From a virus: a stretch of DNA of 64,000 nt. Below the pieces are notes generated by a model, which had not been told where the DNA came from, searched no databases, and saw nothing but the letters and a program-made list of their open reading frames with translations. Position 1 is the first letter of the stretch; each line of letters begins with the position of its first letter. Below, piece by piece: positions 58,265 to 64,000 of this stretch. The stretch is taken from positions 82,794-146,793 of IMG/VR virus record IMGVR_UViG_3300036715_001140; one strand, 5' to 3'. Position numbers and translations under genes: made by a program.

Positions 58265-58666
58265 TTAAGCATCGTCATCTTCGTCTTCATCACTAGATGA
58301 GTTTGTCTCAGTTCCATCTTCTGCTGTTTCTGTTTCTTCTTCATCTTTTGCTACTTCTTCAGAGGGTACAAATTCAAAGAGACGCTCAGATAAGTCAGTG
58401 AAAATTGCATCTACAACTTTAGGATTAGATCTTGCTTCATCTAAAAGATTTTGAAGTGTGTCTATGTCTTTAGTTTGAATTGCAGTGTACATATTATCTA
58501 ATACAGTGTCAGTATCTACTCCAACACCAATACTAAAAAATTGTGCAGGACACTTAGTGTTTCCTTTTTTAGCTGTGCAGGATTTTGTCTTACGGCCTAA
58601 TTCCCCGACTAAATGCGTACAAATCAAACATACCTTCTTGTCCAGATTAATTACAGTCTTTTCCAT
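58265..58666 (-). CDS. Hypothetical protein with acidic tail
   Basis: 133 residues. Four or five cysteines (CLICTHL, SCTAKKGNTKC) in the first 40 suggest a metal site; the last 35 residues are acidic. It follows the RecA C-half and may be a recombination accessory, which is a guess from position only. Confidence 0.65.
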   Translation of the reverse strand: MEKTVINLDKKVCLICTHLVGELGRKTKSCTAKKGNTKCPAQFFSIGVGVDTDTVLDNMYTAIQTKDIDTLQNLLDEARSNPKVVDAIFTDLSERLFEFVPSEEVAKDEEETETAEDGTETNSSSDEDEDDDA

Positions 58667-58721
58667 TTCTTTACTTCCTTTCTTTCTTTTGGTTTTTGTT
58701 TGGCTATATAGCCAACATTAG

Positions 58722-61412
58722 TTACTCTTCTTCATCGCCTTTAGCTTCTACATTTTTAACTTTTTTGTCAAAAAATAGTTGCATTGCAAGTCCTTTATCA
58801 AACTGTTTAAAGCACTCTCGTCTAATATTAAAAGGTTTATCTTTATATCCTATTTGATTATATACTTTTGCAATCTGTTCTTTTGTACCTAAAACTAATG
58901 TTTTTAATTGCATCCAATTCAATTTTGGTTTTAATCCTTTGAATGAAGGGAAATTAAGTAAAAGCTTATTGCGACCACCACTAACTTGACCTGTCATTCT
59001 AAGATATTCATAGCAGTCCCACACCGGATCAAATCCTCTTCCTTTACCTTCATTGTCAGAAACCCATATACGTCCCCAACCTTCAAGATTTGGTGCTCCA
59101 AGTTTATTCTTAATAGCTCTCCAGTTTACGTACCTGTATGTATCAATTCCCTCTCCAGTTACAGAAGGTTCTTCTTCAAACTGACCTTTACCAGGAGGAG
59201 GACAAGCACGACTAGCACAACGGATGCGTGCATCACTATTATGACTAATTATACCATTTGTAATTATTGTATGTGTTTCAGGCATAGTACAGTCATAGGT
59301 AGTTTCTGGGCACAAATTCCGGTGTACTTTTTCTACTTTAGACCAGATTATATTATGATCCAATGTATAGTTTACTAAACTCTCGATCTCTGAGATAACC
59401 TTAGTAGAGTAAGCTCGTTCTTGCTCAGTACGATATGAATTTGCTTCTTTCCAAAGTTCATCAAGAACAAGTTTAATTTGTTCAGCAGTAAAATGCCGTC
59501 TATCATTTGTTATTCCATAGTTTTTATCATACTTTAATTTTGTTAAAAATGCCTGTTGGATTTTCTTATTCTTTTCACGCCAATAAAAAACTTCTGGCAT
59601 ACATTTAGATTTATCTACCAAATTAGCCTTATCTATTGTAAATCTATTGTATAAAATTTCTTCTTTTTGTTCTGAACGAACAGGTATTTCATTTAAAAAT
59701 AAAGAAATGTTTTTACCATATATTTTTAGAAAGGAGTACTCATTCTTAAAATGAAATTCTTTATCTAGCCAGCTAGGTTTATTGTTGTCTACTTTGGTTA
59801 CAATTCCAAAGTTTAATAAAACTACTTGAAGTTGATCTATAAGTTTGGAACTACTAGAACTATATACTATTTCCTTACTTCCAATTCCATCATCACCAGA
59901 AAATAAAGCTCCAATAAAATAAGCAATTGTTTCTTTATCTGATTGTAAAATACTCCATGGTATACACTTTTCTCTTGAAGACTTGTTATTTATTCCTATA
60001 AAATTAAAAAATTGTTCAAGATAGGTAGAATAAATGTCAAGTACATATTGTTTCTTATACTTACCACCTTTTGCAGTTTCCTCTCCATCATGAGTAATAA
60101 GTTTCTTTTTACTGTCTATATACTCATCATCAAAGCCAAATACAGATTTTAGACACTCAATATAATCAAACATTATTGACTTGTCGGTATTACTAAAAAT
60201 AACTCTACCTTCTCTTACATGACCTTCACTAATAAGATACCCAAGTAGTCTTGCCAACTCAGGTGTCATTCTTTTTGGAAACTTTGGTACAACTTTAACC
60301 TGATTAGTACCTTGACCCAAATTAGGCTTAAATTTAAAACCAAGCTTAAGTGGATTTGACGCCCAAACATTTGAACCTGATTTTATTGCAACATAATATT
60401 CAGGTGTTAAGTCTTCGAGATTAACCCAATCTGGAATCCTTGAACCTTGTCTAATAGCATATACTTTATGCTCGTGCCTACCACTAATATTATACCCTAA
60501 TTCAGTCTGTACCTTACAAATTGGATGAATACCCATATTAGAATAATTTTCTTGTTTCTCTTTACTAGACTTTGATGCAATAAAACGAGGTTTAACAGAG
60601 TAGGCTAACTCACCTGTTAATATACCCTTACTTGTAAATAGCATAGTGTCCTTATGGAAGCAAAAAAGCTTTAAAGCCTCTCCACAAGGTTCATACTCTG
60701 GATTACCAAACATAACCATTGGTCTTAAACGTAATTGATTTATACCAATAATAGTAATCTTCTTAGGTTTTAACTTTGATTTTATTCGTTTGATCTGCTC
60801 ACTAAACATGCGAGCTTGTACCGCCATAGCTGAACCTGGGTCATCTTCATCTTGCTTTTCAGGTAACATCGCCGGATAACTATCTACAATAAACAAAGCT
60901 TGATGCTTTACATAAGATTCTGTGGGAACGTATAGCATACCAGTTTTCTTTGTTAGTTTTTCATCTAACTTGTCTTTTACTTTTGCTCTAAAAATCTTTT
61001 CATCCGGATATACATAATACTGCTTTTCACCAACCATTTTAATGTCTGGTAAAGTACGCAATAGTTTTGCAACTGAATCAAAGAATGCCTCTGCTGTTCC
61101 AGGTTGATAATAGCGTACTCTTGGTTTTACTATCCAATTACCAGAGTCATCTCTTAAACCGAAAATATTTTGAATGTCACCTTTTACATTCATTGACTTC
61201 ATCATATTTTCAATATAATCTGGTGAGCTTGAGTTGTGCGTAATAATGCCATTGGTTATTATCGAGTGTGGGACATCTTTTTCTTCTAGTAGACTTAAAT
61301 CCCAAACAGGCTTTTCACCCGTTTTTTCTATGCTAGTTATCTTTACTGGTTGCAAACCAAAACTAGCAATTATCGCATCTGCTTGTTCCTTACTGGTTGT
61401 TATTAGCTCCAT
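58722..61412 (-). CDS. recA: RecA C-terminal half with intein C-fragment and internal intein
   Basis: 896 residues with its own GGAGG site. Residues 1-60 are a split-intein C-fragment ending ITNGIITHN before Ser61. Residues 61-250 are RecA (QALFIVDSYPAMLP, IIGINQLRLRPMVMFGNPEY). Residues 251-725 are a complete intein. RecA resumes at Ser726 (DARIRC). After joining to the N-half at Gly170, the extein reads YDYEG-SSSPDYI, which fits RecA spacing after Walker A. This is the phage recombinase for strand exchange. Confidence 0.92.
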   Translation of the reverse strand: MELITTSKEQADAIIASFGLQPVKITSIEKTGEKPVWDLSLLEEKDVPHSIITNGIITHNSSSPDYIENMMKSMNVKGDIQNIFGLRDDSGNWIVKPRVRYYQPGTAEAFFDSVAKLLRTLPDIKMVGEKQYYVYPDEKIFRAKVKDKLDEKLTKKTGMLYVPTESYVKHQALFIVDSYPAMLPEKQDEDDPGSAMAVQARMFSEQIKRIKSKLKPKKITIIGINQLRLRPMVMFGNPEYEPCGEALKLFCFHKDTMLFTSKGILTGELAYSVKPRFIASKSSKEKQENYSNMGIHPICKVQTELGYNISGRHEHKVYAIRQGSRIPDWVNLEDLTPEYYVAIKSGSNVWASNPLKLGFKFKPNLGQGTNQVKVVPKFPKRMTPELARLLGYLISEGHVREGRVIFSNTDKSIMFDYIECLKSVFGFDDEYIDSKKKLITHDGEETAKGGKYKKQYVLDIYSTYLEQFFNFIGINNKSSREKCIPWSILQSDKETIAYFIGALFSGDDGIGSKEIVYSSSSSKLIDQLQVVLLNFGIVTKVDNNKPSWLDKEFHFKNEYSFLKIYGKNISLFLNEIPVRSEQKEEILYNRFTIDKANLVDKSKCMPEVFYWREKNKKIQQAFLTKLKYDKNYGITNDRRHFTAEQIKLVLDELWKEANSYRTEQERAYSTKVISEIESLVNYTLDHNIIWSKVEKVHRNLCPETTYDCTMPETHTIITNGIISHNSDARIRCASRACPPPGKGQFEEEPSVTGEGIDTYRYVNWRAIKNKLGAPNLEGWGRIWVSDNEGKGRGFDPVWDCYEYLRMTGQVSGGRNKLLLNFPSFKGLKPKLNWMQLKTLVLGTKEQIAKVYNQIGYKDKPFNIRRECFKQFDKGLAMQLFFDKKVKNVEAKGDEEE
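59238..60662 (-). mobile_element. Complete intein with LAGLIDADG endonuclease
   Basis: 475 residues. It starts Cys251 (CFHKDTMLFTSKGI, block A), has a block B NISGRHEHKVYAI, and ends ITNGIISHN before Ser726. The two LAGLIDADG helices are LARLLGYLISEGHV near 387-400 and TIAYFIGALFSGDDGI near 495-510. It is inserted after GEALKLF, the conserved RecA stretch (E. coli GGNALKFYAS). Cis-splicing and homing both look possible. Confidence 0.92.
61233..61412 (-). mobile_element. Split intein C-fragment
   Basis: 60 codons. KPVWDLSLLEEKDVPHSIIT is block F and NGIITHN block G, with Ser as the +1 residue. Starts at its own ATG. Confidence 0.9.
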
Positions 61413-61498
61413 AAAACCTCCACGTTTTCTACTTTTGAGATACGTAATTTATTGTATACTATGATTATGAACCATTACATACAACGAAAGGATAAATT
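61413..61498. promoter_or_regulatory. Divergent intergenic region
   Basis: 86 bases between the endonuclease start (plus) and RecA C-half start (minus). It must hold both ribosome binding sites (GAAAGGAT and GGAGG) and perhaps divergent promoters; TATACTATGAT could serve as a -10. No firm promoter assigned. Confidence 0.4.
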
Positions 61499-62665
61499 AT
61501 GCGAAGACCAACAAAAAAGAAGTTGCTAAACGCACAATTAGAAACATTCGTTCTGAAAAAGAAACATACTAGATTGCTTCGAGAGATATATGAAGATAAA
61601 AACATCCCAAAAGCAAAGAAGATTATTGAACTACGTAGACGAGATGAGATGCTACATTTTTATGTACGCAATTTATTTACAGTAATACATAAAAAACAGA
61701 AAACAGTTAGAGAAATTGTCTTTAATCTTTGTTACCGTAAAATAAAAGGCGTGTGTAAAACTTGTGGGTCACAAACTAAATTTGAAGTTAACTGTAGTTG
61801 GTCGTATGCTCCTTATTGTTCTCGTACTTGTTGTAATAGTAATGAAGAAACAAAAGCTAAAAAAGTACAGTCCAGTTTAGAACGATACGGCTGTGAGAAT
61901 ATTTCTCAAGCAAAGTCTATTAAGAAAAAGAAGGTTAAAACGTGGTTAAAAACTTTAGGGGTAGAATACCCACAACAAAGCAAAAAAGTACAGTCTAAAA
62001 CAAAGAAAAACTTTCTTAAAAAATGGGGCGTAGAAAATCCTTCACAAGTTAAAGAAATCCAGCAAAGAAAAATTGATACTTCTTGGGAGAAGTACGGAAC
62101 TAAAGAGCCTAATCAATCAAAGATAATAAAGCAACAAATAGTAAACAGCAATTTACTTAAATACGGAGTAAGACACCCAATGCACGTTCCCGAAATCTTT
62201 GAACGTACAATGCGCGCTGCCCATCGAGTAAAAAAATTTAAGACTCAAGGAAAGTCTTTCAATTACATGGGATACGAAAAGTACTATATTAAACAGCTTA
62301 TTAGAAAAGGAATACTCGCAGTTAATATAAGCACTAAGGCTTGTGACATGCCTGAAATATACTATAAAATGGATGGAAAAATTAAAAAGTACACACCCGA
62401 TATTATATATACCAATAAAAAAGGAAAACAGATTGTGGTTGAAGTTAAAAGTACTTGGACTGGAGGTTTAATAAAGCAAAATCGTAGAACATTTTATGAG
62501 TTAAAAAAGAAATCACAAGCTGCTTCAAAAGTATGCAACTACAAAGTTGTGTTTATAAATAAACAAGGTACAAAAAGAGTAGTCCTCAAGAACCTACACG
62601 AAATGAACTTGAGGACTGTAAAGGCGTTGGTACTACCTTTGTTGAAGAACAACGTCACCAACTGA
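61499..62665 (+). CDS. PD-(D/E)XK homing endonuclease
   Basis: 388 residues, the only plus-strand gene. Cysteines at 86, 89, 107 and 111 form a zinc knuckle. Five repeats of a YGxxNPxQ type (RYGCENISQ, WGVENPSQ, KYGVRHPMH and others) resemble NUMOD DNA-binding modules. The catalytic set is Glu260, PD at 300-301 and EVK at 315-317. It sits between the RecA halves, as in the fractured split-intein loci known from environmental phages. Its end overlaps the RecA N-half by 33 bases. Confidence 0.85.
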   Translation: MRRPTKKKLLNAQLETFVLKKKHTRLLREIYEDKNIPKAKKIIELRRRDEMLHFYVRNLFTVIHKKQKTVREIVFNLCYRKIKGVCKTCGSQTKFEVNCSWSYAPYCSRTCCNSNEETKAKKVQSSLERYGCENISQAKSIKKKKVKTWLKTLGVEYPQQSKKVQSKTKKNFLKKWGVENPSQVKEIQQRKIDTSWEKYGTKEPNQSKIIKQQIVNSNLLKYGVRHPMHVPEIFERTMRAAHRVKKFKTQGKSFNYMGYEKYYIKQLIRKGILAVNISTKACDMPEIYYKMDGKIKKYTPDIIYTNKKGKQIVVEVKSTWTGGLIKQNRRTFYELKKKSQAASKVCNYKVVFINKQGTKRVVLKNLHEMNLRTVKALVLPLLKNNVTN

Positions 62666-63466
62666 GAGTTCTTCAATCATTTTCCAAGCTAGATTACCGT
62701 CTGCAAGTTGTACCATAAAAGGGTGCTTTGATCCTTCAAGCGTATTACCTGTTTCAGTAGTTATTTTCAAGCACTCTTTTATTCCACCGTAAAATACTCT
62801 AGCTCTAACTGTACCACCCAAAGTATCAACCGCAGGAATTTCTACGTCCAAAAACCCAGGTTGTTCTGGTAAGGTTTCTTGGAAGTTTTTTGGAAGAATG
62901 TCCATAAAGGGAACCGCGTTTCCTTCTATGGAGTAAGTTGTGTCTGTTGTGTGACAGCCTTCATAGTCATAATAGCCAATTAAAGGTGTATCTGTATTTA
63001 TCGCAGCTATAATGCATTGCATAGCAAGTGTAGATTTTGCAGATTGTTCTTGTCCAAAGAAAGTATACCAACCGCCACCAAGAATACCACCACTAAGAAC
63101 TAAATCCTGCACAAGTAAACCTGTACTTAACTTTGCTCTAGCATCTACAGAGAGTTGACTACTTCCAGTATCATACTTCTTTTCAATGACATCCATTACA
63201 TCATCATAATCAATAAAAGAATTTAACATGCAAGTTGCTTCTTCCTTTGAAGATTTTTTAGACTTTCTTACTTTATATTTTGTTTCATCTTCATCATTGA
63301 AAGAACTAACTTTAGGTTTTACAACTTTCTTCATCTTCTTACTTTTCTTTTCTACTACAGTGTCTTCATTCTTACTACCTTTAAGCTTCTTTTTCTTTTT
63401 CTCAATAGATGAAATTTTATCCTTAACTTTTGATGATGAGGATGAAGATGTTTTTTTAGCTTTCAT
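62633..63466 (-). CDS. recA: RecA N-terminal half fused to intein N-fragment
   Basis: 277 residues. Residues 1-80 are a Ser/Lys-rich extension. Residues 81-170 are RecA, with Walker A GQEQSAKST at 138-146 and ending LIGYYDYEG. Cys171 begins the split-intein N-fragment: CHTTDTTYSIEG (block A), and GNTLEGSKHP plus IEELSVGDVV (block B). The protein stops there. It needs the C-fragment for splicing. Confidence 0.92.
   Translation of the reverse strand: MKAKKTSSSSSSKVKDKISSIEKKKKKLKGSKNEDTVVEKKSKKMKKVVKPKVSSFNDEDETKYKVRKSKKSSKEEATCMLNSFIDYDDVMDVIEKKYDTGSSQLSVDARAKLSTGLLVQDLVLSGGILGGGWYTFFGQEQSAKSTLAMQCIIAAINTDTPLIGYYDYEGCHTTDTTYSIEGNAVPFMDILPKNFQETLPEQPGFLDVEIPAVDTLGGTVRARVFYGGIKECLKITTETGNTLEGSKHPFMVQLADGNLAWKMIEELSVGDVVLQQR
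62636..62956 (-). mobile_element. Split intein N-fragment
   Basis: 107 codons from Cys171 to the stop. Cys1 codon is 62954-62956. The fragment contains the splicing-domain blocks A and B without endonuclease sequence, as expected for a natural split intein. Confidence 0.9.
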
Positions 63467-63472
63467 AAAAAG

Positions 63473-63904
63473 TTACCTATTCCTTTTTCTAGATTTAGCT
63501 GCTAATTTATTTTTATTACGTTGTTTTTCAACTTTATTACGAAAGCTTTTGTCAGTATTCTTAAACTTGCCAAAATTCCGTGTTGTGTTAGTAGATGCTT
63601 CAAATTCAACATCAAGAAATTCAGAAGTTCTACCTTTCCAATATTCCATTGCCATAGTTAGATCTTTACTAAAAATGTAACGTTCTTCTAACTTCAGTCT
63701 TTTTTCTTCTTTTGTTACTGCATCTGATTCAACTTTATATAAAACAAATTCTATGTAAGTTTCAAGACTATCTAAAACTGGACTGGGTGCATTATAGTTT
63801 ATTTCTATATCATACCCTTTCTTAATTGCAGCATAACAAGTACCGCCTTTTAGTACTATCTGCTCAACTTTATAATAGTATTCTGTTCGATCACCTATCT
63901 TCAT
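63473..63904 (-). CDS. Hypothetical protein
   Basis: 143 residues beginning MKIGDRTEYY, with a basic C-terminal tail (RNKNKLAAKSRKRNR). Not recognised. Start overlaps the stop of the upstream partial gene. Located before recA. Confidence 0.65.
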   Translation of the reverse strand: MKIGDRTEYYYKVEQIVLKGGTCYAAIKKGYDIEINYNAPSPVLDSLETYIEFVLYKVESDAVTKEEKRLKLEERYIFSKDLTMAMEYWKGRTSEFLDVEFEASTNTTRNFGKFKNTDKSFRNKVEKQRNKNKLAAKSRKRNR

Positions 63905-64000
63905 ATAGTTTCTCCAATTGAAGGATTTAATATTCCAAAAGTTTTAGGTCTAACTTCTGGTTCATATTTATAATCAGCTAATAATTTTAACATATACTCA
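63901..64000 (-). CDS. C-terminus of unknown gene, start outside window
   Basis: The last 33 codons of a frame (EYMLKLLADYKY ... NPSIGETI) entering from the right edge and ending in TGA, which overlaps the next start (ATGA). Not recognised. Confidence 0.6.
   Translation of the reverse strand, partial: EYMLKLLADYKYEPEVRPKTFGILNPSIGETI

Overview
The window is a 64 kb piece of a large, AT-rich bacteriophage genome, most likely a jumbo or huge tailed phage. It carries its own DNA-metabolism genes (topoisomerase II GyrB/GyrA-type pair, topoisomerase IB-like protein, Dda-type helicase, clamp-loader DnaX, SbcC/SbcD pair, RecA), a lytic transglycosylase, tRNAs, a tmRNA and many small hypothetical proteins with strong AGGAGG-type ribosome binding sites and ATGA/TAATG overlaps. 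No capsid, tail or terminase gene was recognised. The lytic transglycosylase and two signal-peptide proteins fit a Gram-negative host, but this is inference. Every gene is on the minus strand except one homing endonuclease.

Layout, in coordinate order. 1-6.7 kb: small accessory genes including a cytidine-deaminase-fold protein, a PHP phosphoesterase and an HslV-like Ntn hydrolase. 6.7-11.7 kb: a structured RNA candidate, a GatB/YqeY-like protein, a DHH phosphoesterase, a CheY-like receiver, a tmRNA, four tRNA genes and a cold-shock protein. 11.7-19.3 kb: CorA, Dda helicase, topoisomerase IB-like protein and membrane proteins. 19.3-33 kb: lytic transglycosylase, HNH protein, a coiled-coil paralogue pair, topoisomerase II subunits, NADAR protein and a run of small zinc-ribbon proteins. 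33-37 kb: repeat protein, a gene with a canonical -1 slippery heptamer, and tRNA genes including a tRNA-Leu interrupted by a group I intron. 37-50 kb: extremely acidic and lysine-rich low-complexity proteins, two exported proteins, a metallophosphoesterase and small genes. 50-53 kb: radical SAM / QueC-like / phosphoribosyltransferase / HAD cassette. 53-58 kb: SbcC, DnaX and SbcD. 58-64 kb: a RecA gene broken into two reading frames.

The most striking system is the fractured recA. The N-terminal RecA half ends in a split-intein N-fragment. The C-terminal half starts with the matching intein C-fragment and is itself interrupted by a complete LAGLIDADG intein. A PD-(D/E)XK homing endonuclease sits between the halves on the opposite strand. 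A working recombinase would need one trans-splicing and one cis-splicing event.

Other notable points: a phage tmRNA with an unusually long tag (25 codons) and the G3-U70 alanine determinant; a tRNA-Leu(UAA) group I intron; recurrent promoter-like motifs at transcription-unit boundaries; and a set of short genes with single in-frame stops or frameshifts that could be decay, recoding, editing or sequencing error. All functional assignments come from motif reading; no database search was run.
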